From: an uncultured Pelagibacteraceae bacterium
Lineage (GTDB): Bacteria; Pseudomonadota; Alphaproteobacteria; Pelagibacterales; Pelagibacteraceae
Assembly: GCA_902514745.1 (NCBI GenBank)
Contig: CABXRX010000002.1
Location: forward strand, 1 to 64,000
Reading direction: 5' to 3'
Length of the DNA: 64,000 nucleotides
The position numbers and the translations under genes are program-made. Numbering within the stretch: the first letter of the stretch is position 1; every line of letters begins with the position of its first letter. The notes beneath the pieces were generated by a model. It saw nothing but the letters and a program-made list of their open reading frames with translations. It was not told where the DNA came from and searched no databases. This document shows, one piece after another, positions 21,158 through 31,143 of the stretch.

Positions 21158-21764
21158 GAATAAAAGTTTTATTATTAAAATAATCGTGCTCTGTCTAGTC
21201 ACCATAAAGGTGAGTGCAATAGAAAAAGTGATATTGTTTGGAGATAGTTTGATGGCAGGCTATGGATTGCCTAAAGAGCAACATTTATCAGTAGTTTTGC
21301 AAAAAAGCTTAAAGATAGATGGTTATAATATCGAAATTGTTAATGGTAGTATTTCAGGTAGTACTTCAGCAGGTGGATTAAATATAGCTGAGTGGACTTT
21401 ATCAGAAAATAATATCGATCTTATGATCTTGTGTCTTGGAGCTAATGATATGCTTAGAGGTATTAATCCTAAGGAGACAAAAAATAACTTAGAAGAAATA
21501 ATTAAAATTGCAAAAAATAAAAATATAAAAGTGATTATTGCAGGAATGATTGCACCAACATCTTATGGTTTTGGTTACAAAAAATCGTTTGATAAAATTT
21601 TTTCTGATTTGTCAAAAAAATATAAATTACAATTAATTCCATTTCTACTTGAGGGTGTGGCACAAAATCCTAAATTAAATTTAAAAGATGGCATGCATCC
21701 AAATGACCAAGGCACAGTTATCATTGGTAATACTCTAAAAAAAGCTATCTTAGAAAATCTATAA
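21156..21764 (+). CDS. SGNH/GDSL arylesterase / acyl-CoA thioesterase I-like (TesA)
   Basis: LFGDSLMAGYGLP, LCLGANDMLRG, DGMHPNDQGTVIIG; start MNKSFIIKI at 21156. Confidence 0.92.
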   Translation: MNKSFIIKIIVLCLVTIKVSAIEKVILFGDSLMAGYGLPKEQHLSVVLQKSLKIDGYNIEIVNGSISGSTSAGGLNIAEWTLSENNIDLMILCLGANDMLRGINPKETKNNLEEIIKIAKNKNIKVIIAGMIAPTSYGFGYKKSFDKIFSDLSKKYKLQLIPFLLEGVAQNPKLNLKDGMHPNDQGTVIIGNTLKKAILENL

Positions 21765-21798
21765 AGACTAAATATTAATTTTTTGCTATCATTTTTAT

Positions 21799-22344
21799 AT
21801 GAAGAGGATTCTAACAATTATTATTTTATTTTTTTCTACTACAACTTTAATTGCAAATGAAAGAGATGTTGAGCTTGAAAATTTATTTTCAGAATTAAAA
21901 AAAAATAATCCTACTGTATCAAAAAATATTGAACAAAAAATTTGGACCCTATGGAGCACACATCCTTCTGATGATGAACTAACATCAATTTTAAATGAAG
22001 GCTCCAGATTAATGCAAGATCAAAAGTTATCAAGAGCTATTTCAGTTTTCACAGAAGTAATAGAAATGGATCCAACTTGGGCTGAAGCTTGGAACAAAAG
22101 AGCTACGGTATATTATATGATTGGTGAATTTGAAAAATCACAGAATGATATTGATAAAGTTCTTAATTTAGAAGAAAGACACTTTGGTGCTTTAGCTGGC
22201 CAAGGTTTAGTAAATATTCAACTTAAAAATTATGAAAAAGCAATTCTTAGTTATAAAATGGCTGAAAAAATCTATCCCTCAATGAGATCTCCAAAAATTA
22301 TGATTAAACAAATACTAGATTTGATAAAAAGAGACTCAATTTAA
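21799..22344 (+). CDS. Tetratricopeptide-repeat periplasmic protein
   Basis: Signal peptide plus TPR pattern DPTWAEAWNKRATVYYMIGEFEKSQNDIDKVLNLEERHFGALAGQG. Confidence 0.85.
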   Translation: MKRILTIIILFFSTTTLIANERDVELENLFSELKKNNPTVSKNIEQKIWTLWSTHPSDDELTSILNEGSRLMQDQKLSRAISVFTEVIEMDPTWAEAWNKRATVYYMIGEFEKSQNDIDKVLNLEERHFGALAGQGLVNIQLKNYEKAILSYKMAEKIYPSMRSPKIMIKQILDLIKRDSI

Positions 22345-22965
22345 ATGTGTGGACGTTATGTTGTTAAAAATCCTGTAACTAAAACAAGTAAATTAGTTAA
22401 ATCAGCTATTCAGGTTGATGATAGTGAAAACTATAACGCGCATCCCTATCAAAAACTTCCAGTTATTAAAAAATATAAAAATGGAAATACATTAGAGTCA
22501 CTTAAATGGGGTTTAATTCCAGGCTGGGCTAAAGATAAAGATTTTAAAGCCCTAATTAATGCAAGATTAGAGACTATCGATGAGAAAGTTTCATTTAAAA
22601 AACTAATTAAAAATAATAGATGTGTTGCTGTGGCAGATGGTTTTTATGAGTGGAAAAGGGAGGAAAAGGAAAAAACTCCACATTATTTTACAAGAAAAGA
22701 TGGAAATTCAATATTCTTTGCTGGTATTTTTGAAGACGATCAATTTTGTCTAATTACTGAAGAAGCTAAAGAAAATATAAGTGAAATTCATCATAGACAA
22801 CCAGTGATAATTAATCAAACAGATGTTAATAGATATTTAAATTTAGAATTACAGGGTTCTACTTTCTTAAATGAATGTAATAAACCAGATCTTGTATTTC
22901 ATAAGGTGTCAAAGGATGTGAATAAACCTACAAATAATAGCGTATCTTTAGTTCAAAAAGTTTAG
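22345..22965 (+). CDS. SRAP (HMCES/YedK) family DNA-protein crosslink protein
   Basis: Catalytic Cys2 MCGRYVV, LKWGLIPGWAKD, NARLETIDEK, ADGFYEWK. Confidence 0.93.
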   Translation: MCGRYVVKNPVTKTSKLVKSAIQVDDSENYNAHPYQKLPVIKKYKNGNTLESLKWGLIPGWAKDKDFKALINARLETIDEKVSFKKLIKNNRCVAVADGFYEWKREEKEKTPHYFTRKDGNSIFFAGIFEDDQFCLITEEAKENISEIHHRQPVIINQTDVNRYLNLELQGSTFLNECNKPDLVFHKVSKDVNKPTNNSVSLVQKV

Positions 22966-23005
22966 TTCAATAGACACTTGATTTAAGTTTAGTTATCATA
23001 AAAAA

Positions 23006-24352
23006 ATGAAAAATATTTATCATTCAGATATTTATAAATTTGATACACCAGTCAATAGTTATTGGGAAGATCATTCGCAAGAAAATTTATATTTAGAAAA
23101 ATTAACAAAAGATTTAAATTCTGAAATCATTGTAATCGGTGGTGGTTATACTGGTTTATTATGTGCAATTAATTTAGTTGAAAATCATAGTCTAGATGTA
23201 ATTTTAGTTGAAGCTGGAAAAATTGGATGGGGGGCTTCATCACGTAATGCAGGTTTTAACTGTTTGCCACCCAGCAAAATGTCTTTTAAAAAGATGCAAT
23301 CTATTTTTGGAAAAGAAGAGACAAAGAAGTTTTTTAAAAATTCAGTTGAAGGTTCTAATTATACAAAAGATATTATAAAAGAATATAATATTGATTGTGA
23401 TGTAACAGGAGATAATAATTTTGTCGTTGCCCATCATAAAAACAAATTTGAAAAAATTAAAGAACAAGCTGAAACTTATAAATCTGAGTTTGGTATTGAA
23501 ACCAAAATTTACTCAAAAGAAGAATTTAATGAAGTTGGTCATGGAGGAACTGAACAATTTGGAGCATTTTCATATAAGCCTGGTTTTGCAATCAATCCTC
23601 TTAAATTTGTTAATGGGATTGCAAAATATGCTTTATCTAAAAAATTAAAGATATTTGAACATACAAAAGTAAATCAAATCAATAAAGAAAATGGTTCTTA
23701 TTTTTTAAAAACCAAAGAAGGATCTATACGATCAAAAAAGATAGTAGTTGCAACTAATGGTTTTTATCAAGAAGGGTTAATTCCCCAAATAGATGGAAGG
23801 ATACTGCCTGTTATATCAAATGTAATTGTAACTAGAAAACTTAATGAAGATGAACTTAATGCTCATAACTTTAAAACATTTTCACCCATCGCCAATACAA
23901 AAAACCTCTTATATTATTATAGAAAGTTACCAGATAACCGAATTTTGTTTGGAACTAGAGGAGATCTAACTGGAAGCGACCAGTCAAATTTAGACATGTC
24001 TAAAAAAATGGAAAAATTTTTAAAAGATATTTTTCCTAATTGGTCAAATGTTTCAATTGATTATAATTGGCGTGGATTAATAGCTTTATCTCAAAAGCTA
24101 ACACCATCTATTGGTAAAATTGATAATGAGGAGATTTATTATGGATTTGGCTACAATGGAGTAGGTGTTAGTGCCGCTCCTTGGGCTGGAAAACAGTTAT
24201 CTAAGTTAGTTTTTTCATCAAATAGCAAAGATCTGGATATTTCAAATATTTATAAAGGATTACCTAAAAAGTTTATTTTTCCTCAATTAAGAAATTTTTA
24301 TTTTAGATTAGCTGTGTGGTTTTATACAATTAAAGATAAGTTAAATATTTGA
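23006..24352 (+). CDS. NAD(P)/FAD-dependent oxidoreductase (DAO family, PuuB-like)
   Basis: VIGGGYTGLLCAINL, GWGASSRNAGFNC, YYGFGYNGVGVSAAPWAGKQLSKL. Confidence 0.88.
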   Translation: MKNIYHSDIYKFDTPVNSYWEDHSQENLYLEKLTKDLNSEIIVIGGGYTGLLCAINLVENHSLDVILVEAGKIGWGASSRNAGFNCLPPSKMSFKKMQSIFGKEETKKFFKNSVEGSNYTKDIIKEYNIDCDVTGDNNFVVAHHKNKFEKIKEQAETYKSEFGIETKIYSKEEFNEVGHGGTEQFGAFSYKPGFAINPLKFVNGIAKYALSKKLKIFEHTKVNQINKENGSYFLKTKEGSIRSKKIVVATNGFYQEGLIPQIDGRILPVISNVIVTRKLNEDELNAHNFKTFSPIANTKNLLYYYRKLPDNRILFGTRGDLTGSDQSNLDMSKKMEKFLKDIFPNWSNVSIDYNWRGLIALSQKLTPSIGKIDNEEIYYGFGYNGVGVSAAPWAGKQLSKLVFSSNSKDLDISNIYKGLPKKFIFPQLRNFYFRLAVWFYTIKDKLNI

Positions 24353-24416
24353 TATGTTATTTAATATATTAATAAATATTTTTTAATAAAGATAATTAAC
24401 AATAAACAGGAGCAAA

Positions 24417-24863
24417 ATGTTAAAAGTATATTTAGCAGGCGAAATTCACAGTAATTGGCGAGAGGAAATTATTGAGTCATGTAAAAAAGAAAAACTTGAT
24501 GTACAATTTTTGTTTCCAGTAACTGATCATGAATCTTCTGATAATTGTGGTGTAGAAATTTTGGGAGAAGAGGAAAAAAATTTTTGGAAAGATAGAAAAG
24601 GAGCCAATATTAATTCAATTAGAACTAAAAAATCTATTCAAAAAAGTGATGTAATTATTGTTAAATTTGGAGAAAAATACAAACAATGGAACGCAGCTTT
24701 TGATGCTGGATATGCTGCTGCTTTAAATAAATCAATTATTGTTATTCATAATGATGATCATCAGCATGCTTTAAAAGAAGTAGATGCTGCTGCCTCTGCT
24801 GTTGCAACAGATCAAAAACAAGCTGTTCGTATATTAAAATATGTTTTAAAAGGTTCATTATAA
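24417..24863 (+). CDS. YtoQ family protein
   Basis: VYLAGEIHSNWREEI, FPVTDHESSDNCGVEILG. Confidence 0.85.
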   Translation: MLKVYLAGEIHSNWREEIIESCKKEKLDVQFLFPVTDHESSDNCGVEILGEEEKNFWKDRKGANINSIRTKKSIQKSDVIIVKFGEKYKQWNAAFDAGYAAALNKSIIVIHNDDHQHALKEVDAAASAVATDQKQAVRILKYVLKGSL

Positions 24864-24869
24864 CAAATT

Positions 24870-25982
24870 ATGCTTACATACATTATTCCTTTCATTATAT
24901 TAATTCTAGTAGTTGTATTTATTCATGAATATGGTCACTATTATTTCGCAAGAAAATATGGAGTTGGTGTCACTGATTTTTCTATAGGATTTGGCAAAGA
25001 AATATTTGGTTGGAATGATAAGTCAGGTACTAGATGGAAGATATGTTGGATCCCACTTGGAGGTTATGTTAAATTTTTTGGAGATAGAAATGTTTTTTCA
25101 CAATCAGATCATGAAAAAATTTTAAAACAATATAATAAAGAAGATCAAGAAAAATTATTTGTAATTAAGCCGTTATATCAAAGGACACTAATTGTATTTG
25201 GTGGACCCTTAGCTAACTTTTTATTAGCTATAGCTATTTTTTTTTCAATATATACTTTTATAGGAAAAGATTTTACCCCCGCAGTTATTAATGAAGTTCA
25301 AAATGATAGTCCTGCAATGATTGGAGGGCTTAAAGATAATGATATTATTTTAGAAATTGATGGTAACAAAGTTGAAAGTATCATGGATGTTTCAAAATTT
25401 ATTACTACATCAACAGGAGAAGTTATTAATTTTAAAGTTGAAAGATCCAATCAAGAGTACATTCTTAAAATAAAACCAAATATAGTTTTGAGCGATGATA
25501 ATCTGGGTAATAAAATCAATAAAAGAATGGTCGGCATTAAACTTGGTGCTTACAATAATGAAATTAACCATGTTAAATTAGGACCCGCTCAAGCATTAAT
25601 TCACTCAGTCAAAGAAGTATATTTTGTAAGTACATCTTCACTCAAATATATAGGAACTATGTTGAGAGGAACTGGTGATAGTTCTCAATTAGGAGGACCA
25701 ATTAGAATTGCAAAAATAACTGGTCAAGTGGCAGAAATAGGCATTTTACCATTTGTTTCAATAATGGCTTATATTTCAATAAGTCTCGGATTAATTAACT
25801 TATTTCCAATACCAATGTTGGATGGTGGGCATTTAATGTTTTATGCATTTGAGAAAATTTTAGGTCGTCCATTATCTCAAAAAGTTCAAGAGGGTTTTTT
25901 TCGAATCGGAATGTTTTTGTTGCTATCATTGATGTTTTTTACAACCTTTAACGACTTAAAAGATCTTGGTTTGTTCAATTAA
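24870..25982 (+). CDS. rseP: RseP-type site-2 (M50) membrane metalloprotease
   Basis: FIHEYGHYYFARKYGVGVTDFSIGFG (HExxH), PDZ-like region, NLFPIPMLDGGHLMFY. Confidence 0.92.
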   Translation: MLTYIIPFIILILVVVFIHEYGHYYFARKYGVGVTDFSIGFGKEIFGWNDKSGTRWKICWIPLGGYVKFFGDRNVFSQSDHEKILKQYNKEDQEKLFVIKPLYQRTLIVFGGPLANFLLAIAIFFSIYTFIGKDFTPAVINEVQNDSPAMIGGLKDNDIILEIDGNKVESIMDVSKFITTSTGEVINFKVERSNQEYILKIKPNIVLSDDNLGNKINKRMVGIKLGAYNNEINHVKLGPAQALIHSVKEVYFVSTSSLKYIGTMLRGTGDSSQLGGPIRIAKITGQVAEIGILPFVSIMAYISISLGLINLFPIPMLDGGHLMFYAFEKILGRPLSQKVQEGFFRIGMFLLLSLMFFTTFNDLKDLGLFN

Positions 25983-26138
25983 TTTCTTTTTTAAAATGAA
26001 TAAAAGATTAGTAAAATCAATACTTATTTAACTTACCACCAGATATTGTATCTAAAAAAAATTTAGGCACTAAAAAAAAGCTTGATTTATCAACGTTTAT
26101 GGCAAGTATGATAATTAACCAACTAAACCGGAGCTAAA

Positions 26139-26414
26139 ATGAACAAAAAACAACTAATTGCACAGCTTTCAGGCTCTTTAAGTTTGAGCAAAGCCGATGC
26201 TGAAAGAACATTTGATACAATTACCAACACTATTTTAGATGCATTAAAAGGTGATGATTCAGTAAAAATCGCTGGATTTGGTACTTACAAAGTAGCAAAA
26301 AGAAAAGCTAGAGTTGGAAGAAACCCGAGAACAGGTGAACAAATACAAATAGCTGCTTCTCAAAAAGTAAAATTCTTACCAGCAAAAGCTTTAAAAGAAG
26401 TTTTTAATAAATAA
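26139..26414 (+). CDS. HU-family DNA-binding protein
   Basis: MNKKQLIAQLSGSLSLSKADAERTFDTI, GRNPRTGEQIQIAASQKVKFLPAKALKE. Confidence 0.96.
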   Translation: MNKKQLIAQLSGSLSLSKADAERTFDTITNTILDALKGDDSVKIAGFGTYKVAKRKARVGRNPRTGEQIQIAASQKVKFLPAKALKEVFNK

Positions 26415-26424
26415 TTATTTTTTT

Positions 26425-26462
26425 AACAGCCCTAGCGTTTTCAAAACACGTTCAGGGCTGTT
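26425..26462 (+). terminator. Rho-independent terminator-like hairpin after HU gene
   Basis: AACAGCCCT ... AGGGCTGTT perfect 9-bp arms followed by TCT. Confidence 0.75.
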
Positions 26463-26555
26463 TCTATATGCAAAAATTGCATATCCAATTTACCTAATCA
26501 ACGTTAGTTTTTTATTAAGACCAAATTATAAGTCAATTTATCAATAGGAGGTCTT

Positions 26556-27857
26556 ATGAGACAATTTAAAGAAATAATAAAAACAATTTTTCTGAGCTTT
26601 TTAATTTTATTTGGTTTTGGTGGATTAGTTAATGCAGAAACTACAATATCTGCAGAAGGTCAATATATCTTTAATACTTTAGCATTTTATATAGGAGCTG
26701 TTTTAGTAGCGTTAATGGCAGCAGGCTTTTGTATGCTAGAATGCGGTTTGGTTACTACGAAAAGTGTATCTACAATTGCAGCAAAAAATGTTGGTAAATT
26801 TGCAATTTGTTCAATAGTTTTTTTTTTATTTGGTTATAATTTAGCTTATGGAATACCTGAGGGTGGTTTTATTGGTTCATTTACAATTTGGGGAGATAAT
26901 TCAAGCATCGAAACAGGGTATTCAGATAGCTCTGACTGGTTTTTTCAAACAATGTTTGTTTGTGCAACAGTATCTATAGTATCAGGAGCAGTAGCAGAAA
27001 GAATTAAGATTTGGCCGTTTTTCATATTTGCAGTATTGATGGGTGGATTCATTTATCCAATTTCAATGGGTTGGCAGTGGGGTGGAGGCTGGTTAGCAGT
27101 TTCTGGCTTTTCTGACTTTGCAGGCTCAACTTTAGTTCACGCATGTGGTGGAGCAGCAGCTTTAGCTGGTGTAATTGTATTGGGACCTAGAGAAGGTAGA
27201 TTTGGAAGAAAAGGTGAACCAAAATCATTAGTACCTTTTGCTGCATCAAGTATTCCCCTGGTTACACTTGGAACATTCTTTTTATGGTTTGGCTGGTTTG
27301 GATTTAATGGATTTAGTCAACTCGCAATGGGAACATTTAATGATGTAACAGCGATAACAAAAATTGCAGTAAATACCCATTTAGCTGGTGCAGCTGGTGT
27401 AGTAACTGGTGCTGTAGTTACAAGGTTGCTTGATAGCAAAACGGATGTAGTGATGATGTTAAATGGAGCTTTAGCAGGTTTGGTTGCAATCACTGCCGAG
27501 CCTCTTAGTCCAACACCTGGTCTAGCAATTCTTATTGGATCTCTAGGTTCTTTGATTATGTATTTTGGTACTAAATTTTTAGAAAGAAGAGGTCTTGATG
27601 ATGTTGTTGGTGCTATTCCAGTCCATATGTTCGCAGGAATATTTGGCACACTTATAGTTCCATTTAGTAATACTGGCACTTCTTTTGGGACACAGTTTAC
27701 AGGCGTGCTAGCAATATGTTCTTTTAGTTTTGTACTTTCATTTATTATATTTAAAATTTTGAAAGTAACTGTTGGTTTACGTATTAGTAAAGAAGCTGAA
27801 AAACTTGGAACTGATGTAGCCGAAATTGGTGTAAGAGCTTACGCAATTAGAGATTAA
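26556..27857 (+). CDS. amtB: Ammonium transporter
   Basis: FCMLECGLVTTKSV, WQWGGGWL, DFAGSTLVHACGGAAALAGVIVLGPREGRF. Confidence 0.96.
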   Translation: MRQFKEIIKTIFLSFLILFGFGGLVNAETTISAEGQYIFNTLAFYIGAVLVALMAAGFCMLECGLVTTKSVSTIAAKNVGKFAICSIVFFLFGYNLAYGIPEGGFIGSFTIWGDNSSIETGYSDSSDWFFQTMFVCATVSIVSGAVAERIKIWPFFIFAVLMGGFIYPISMGWQWGGGWLAVSGFSDFAGSTLVHACGGAAALAGVIVLGPREGRFGRKGEPKSLVPFAASSIPLVTLGTFFLWFGWFGFNGFSQLAMGTFNDVTAITKIAVNTHLAGAAGVVTGAVVTRLLDSKTDVVMMLNGALAGLVAITAEPLSPTPGLAILIGSLGSLIMYFGTKFLERRGLDDVVGAIPVHMFAGIFGTLIVPFSNTGTSFGTQFTGVLAICSFSFVLSFIIFKILKVTVGLRISKEAEKLGTDVAEIGVRAYAIRD

Positions 27858-27894
27858 TAATTAACTTAATATTCTCTCTCTTAAGTTTATAAAC

Positions 27895-27918
27895 AGGCCC
27901 CTTAATTGGGGCCTTTTA
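27895..27918. terminator. Intrinsic terminator between convergent amtB and bcp
   Basis: AGGCCCC-TTAATT-GGGGCCT followed by TTT on + strand. Confidence 0.85.
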
Positions 27919-28368
27919 TTTATGAATAGTTTTTAGGGTATTTAGTACCTCTTTAGCGTGATCTTTAACTTTAACATTCTCCCAAATTTTAATAATTTTG
28001 CCATTTTTATCTATTAAAAATGTAGTTCGATTGATACCCATAAATTCACGACCCATAAACTTTTTTTTACCCCAAACTTTATATTTCTTAAGAACTTTAA
28101 GTTTTTCGTCAGCCAATAAATTAAATTTTATCTTATATTTATCTCTAAATTTATCATGACTTTTTAAATTATCTTTGGAAATTCCTAAAACTTCACATTC
28201 TAATTTTTTGAATTTAGAAAGTAATTTATTAAAATCAATAGTTTCAATAGTACATCCGGGAGTATCATCTTTTGGATAAAAATATAAAACAACATACTTT
28301 CCTAAAGAATTTTTTAGAGAATAATTTTCATTATTTGTAGATGGTAAGGTAAAATTATATGCTTTCAT
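27916..28368 (-). CDS. bcp: Peroxiredoxin, BCP/PrxQ family
   Basis: LYFYPKDDTPGCTIETIDFNKL. Confidence 0.94.
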   Translation of the reverse strand: MKAYNFTLPSTNNENYSLKNSLGKYVVLYFYPKDDTPGCTIETIDFNKLLSKFKKLECEVLGISKDNLKSHDKFRDKYKIKFNLLADEKLKVLKKYKVWGKKKFMGREFMGINRTTFLIDKNGKIIKIWENVKVKDHAKEVLNTLKTIHK

Positions 28369-28370
28369 AT

Positions 28371-29363
28371 TTATAGAGACATATTTTCTAAGAAATTAAT
28401 AACTTCTTGAGGTGTAAGTGTTTTCATATTTTTTCTATCCCGTATCCACGTATTATCTTTGTAGTTCGTTGGTGTTATAAAATTTATTTTACTATATTTA
28501 AGTTCGCTTATAGCATCATTTACTATTAAACCAAAAGATTCAACTCCAAGAGCTGCTGATAAATTTAAAGGGCCGGAATTATTTCCAATAAAAAATTGAG
28601 AATTTTTTATAGCTGTAATAACACCAGCAAGATCTTTATTTGAACAATCAATGAAATAATCTTTTTTGGATATATCTATAATTTTTTTTGCTATATATGA
28701 TTTATCTGGCCCACAAATAAGATAAATATAATCAAAAAATTTTTTATGATGAAGTAATTCAGCAAGCTTTACAAAATCTTCTTCATACCACATTTTATAA
28801 TCTTCAAAAGAATCTACACCAAATGCAATTTTTTTACCGTTATATAAAAGATCAGCATTATTTTTATTGAATTCATTTATATTAATATTTAATTTGGGAT
28901 ATGGGTCGCCTAAATTTATTTTATGTAACCTTAATAATTTTTTAGATTGTTCAGAATAATTTAGGTTCCAATCATCATCATTTAACACGATGTCCGTAGT
29001 AAGATATTTCTTTTGATTTCCTATTCCAGGGCCAATAATATTTTTTATACCAGATATTTTAGCAGCAATTGCTGGCTTGTTAACTTTATCCAATATGTAA
29101 ACATGACTGTATTTATTTTTATTATAAATTTTTATTAATTTCCAAACATCTATCCAATAATAAATTCCTTTTCTAAAATTGTTATAATTAATATTATTTA
29201 TAAATTTTTCATTTTTTAATATTTTTTTTGCTTGAGTTTTTTCTCTTAATATTAAATCTACACTCAGATTAAAGTGATCACTTATAGCTTTAATGTAGGG
29301 AAGTTGCCAAATAAGATCACCTAATTTGTGATGGGTATATACGATACAAATTTTTTTATTCAT
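28371..29363 (-). CDS. Glycosyltransferase family 9 (heptosyltransferase-like)
   Basis: YTHHKLGDLIWQLPYIKAIS, FFIGNNSGPLNLSAALGVESFGL. Confidence 0.8.
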   Translation of the reverse strand: MNKKICIVYTHHKLGDLIWQLPYIKAISDHFNLSVDLILREKTQAKKILKNEKFINNINYNNFRKGIYYWIDVWKLIKIYNKNKYSHVYILDKVNKPAIAAKISGIKNIIGPGIGNQKKYLTTDIVLNDDDWNLNYSEQSKKLLRLHKINLGDPYPKLNININEFNKNNADLLYNGKKIAFGVDSFEDYKMWYEEDFVKLAELLHHKKFFDYIYLICGPDKSYIAKKIIDISKKDYFIDCSNKDLAGVITAIKNSQFFIGNNSGPLNLSAALGVESFGLIVNDAISELKYSKINFITPTNYKDNTWIRDRKNMKTLTPQEVINFLENMSL

Positions 29364-30135
29364 TAAATTTAATTTTTATTTCATCGTTTCTTTTAAAATT
29401 TTTAAAATCTAAATTTAATATAGGATATTGTTTTTTACTAAATACATTATTAACTTTAACCTCTTTTGTGTTTAATAAAGAAAGCTCTATAACTTTAGGG
29501 TTTTCATATTTATCAATACCACCATAGTTATTTGCGTGAATATGAATAATTTTTAAATCCAATTTATTTAAAAATCTTTTAATTTTTTCAATATTTTTAT
29601 GCAATGAATGAAACTCAATAACTAGAAAAATTATTTTTTTTGAGTTTTTTTTAATATCGTCTAAAATTTTATATTCATCACCTTCTATATCTACTTTTAA
29701 AAAAACTTTGTCGTAATTTTTTAAAATTTTAGGGATAGTTATTTCTTCATTATTTTTTTTTTTTAAAACAACTTTTTTTATGTAGTGTTTTCGATTTTCT
29801 CTAAAGAAAAGATAATAATTTATGAATTTGAATATATCTAATATTTTACTTATTCTTAATTTTTTCAATAATAAAAAATGTATTATATCTTTTTTAAATC
29901 TTTTTACCCAAAAGTCTTGATTAACTGTGTGATCAAATGTGATTATTTTTATAGCCGGTTTTTGTTCTAAAAAACTTTTTTCAAATTCCCAATCATCATT
30001 TAAACCACAAGTAATTAATATTTTTGTTTTATTTAAGACTCTTTTATCTATTACATAACCACCATCGGTTTTAGGACCAATTCTAATAAGATTTGATAAT
30101 TTGACATGATAAGGTTTAAGAAATTTAGGAAGCAC
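29356..30135 (-). CDS. FkbM-type methyltransferase-like protein
   Basis: RIGPKTDGGYVID, VFLKVDIEGDEYKILDDI. Confidence 0.75.
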   Translation of the reverse strand: MLPKFLKPYHVKLSNLIRIGPKTDGGYVIDKRVLNKTKILITCGLNDDWEFEKSFLEQKPAIKIITFDHTVNQDFWVKRFKKDIIHFLLLKKLRISKILDIFKFINYYLFFRENRKHYIKKVVLKKKNNEEITIPKILKNYDKVFLKVDIEGDEYKILDDIKKNSKKIIFLVIEFHSLHKNIEKIKRFLNKLDLKIIHIHANNYGGIDKYENPKVIELSLLNTKEVKVNNVFSKKQYPILNLDFKNFKRNDEIKIKFNE

Positions 30136-30175
30136 AATTGTTTAATTTATTTCAAAATATCATATAATAATATTA

Positions 30176-30559
30176 ATGAATGTAAAATCTATTCAAACTT
30201 TAGTAGCAGAAGCTATGCAAGAAATCAAAACGATTAATGCAGATGAAGCCTATAAAATGGTCGATGAAAATAATTGTAATCTAATTGATATCAGAGACGC
30301 ACTTGAATTAAAAAATACTGGTAAAGTTGAAAATTCAGTTCATATAACGAGAGGAATGTTAGAAATTTATTTAGATCCTAATAGTGTTTTATTTCAGCAA
30401 GGTATTTTAGACAGTAATAAAGAAATGGTTCTATTTTGCGCTGGAGGTGTAAGATCTGCCCTCGCAGTCAAAGCACTAAAAAATATGGGATACAATAAAG
30501 TATCTCATATAGAAGGTGGTTTTGGTGCAATGAGTCAGAGTAAATTTAAAATTATATAA
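30176..30559 (+). CDS. Rhodanese-like domain protein
   Basis: NLIDIRDALELKNTGKVENSVHITRGMLE, LFCAGGVRSALAVKALKNMGY. Confidence 0.93.
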   Translation: MNVKSIQTLVAEAMQEIKTINADEAYKMVDENNCNLIDIRDALELKNTGKVENSVHITRGMLEIYLDPNSVLFQQGILDSNKEMVLFCAGGVRSALAVKALKNMGYNKVSHIEGGFGAMSQSKFKII

Positions 30560-30561
30560 GT

Positions 30562-31143
30562 TTAACTTAATTCTTCTAAAGCATATTCAAGACGATCTTG
30601 TCCCCAGAAAATTTTGCTGTTAACAATAAAAGTCGGAGCACCAAAAACTTCTTTTTTAAAAGCATCACTAGTTAGTTTTTTTAAATTGTCTTTTATTTTC
30701 TGAAGTTTAATTTCTTTAAAAAAAATTTCACTATTTATACTCAATTTTTTTAATAATTTTGAAACTTCATCTTCTGATGTTAGATCTAAATTATCTTTCC
30801 AATAAGCATTAAAAAAGATATTTAGATATTCTTCTTTTTGATCTTTATTTACATGTAAATATCCTCTCATTATTGATAGTGAGTTTATTGGAAAGTTTGA
30901 ATTCCAAATAAAAGAAATATTGTTTTTTTTTGATACTAACTCACAATCATTTTGCATATTTTTCATTTTATATTTATTAAAAGCAGGGGCACTTATGCCA
31001 GCTAAATTATGAAGGCCACCTAAAAACATAGGTTTATAATTAAATATAATTTTTTGGTTTTCTCTAATTTTTTGTATTTTTTTATGAGCTATGTATGAAT
31101 ATGGGCTAATTATATCAAAATAAAAATCGACATAATTATTCAT
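30562..31143 (-). CDS. DsbA-family 2-hydroxychromene-2-carboxylate isomerase-like
   Basis: VDFYFDIISPYSYIAHKKI, KPMFLGGLHN, FGAPTFIVNSKIFWGQDRLEYALE. Confidence 0.88.
   Translation of the reverse strand: MNNYVDFYFDIISPYSYIAHKKIQKIRENQKIIFNYKPMFLGGLHNLAGISAPAFNKYKMKNMQNDCELVSKKNNISFIWNSNFPINSLSIMRGYLHVNKDQKEEYLNIFFNAYWKDNLDLTSEDEVSKLLKKLSINSEIFFKEIKLQKIKDNLKKLTSDAFKKEVFGAPTFIVNSKIFWGQDRLEYALEELS

Noticed and set aside
19637-23648. ORFs 19637-19867, 21575-21817, 23421-23648
   Set aside because: Shadow ORFs of the ABC permease, tesA-like and FAD oxidoreductase genes.
26082-26112. Candidate sigma70 promoter TTGATT/TATGAT before the HU gene
   Set aside because: Spacer is 19 bp and the region is AT-rich, so the match is not convincing.
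27317-27679. 120-aa minus ORF inside amtB
   Set aside because: Antisense to a strongly conserved transporter gene; translation looks like codon-bias shadow.
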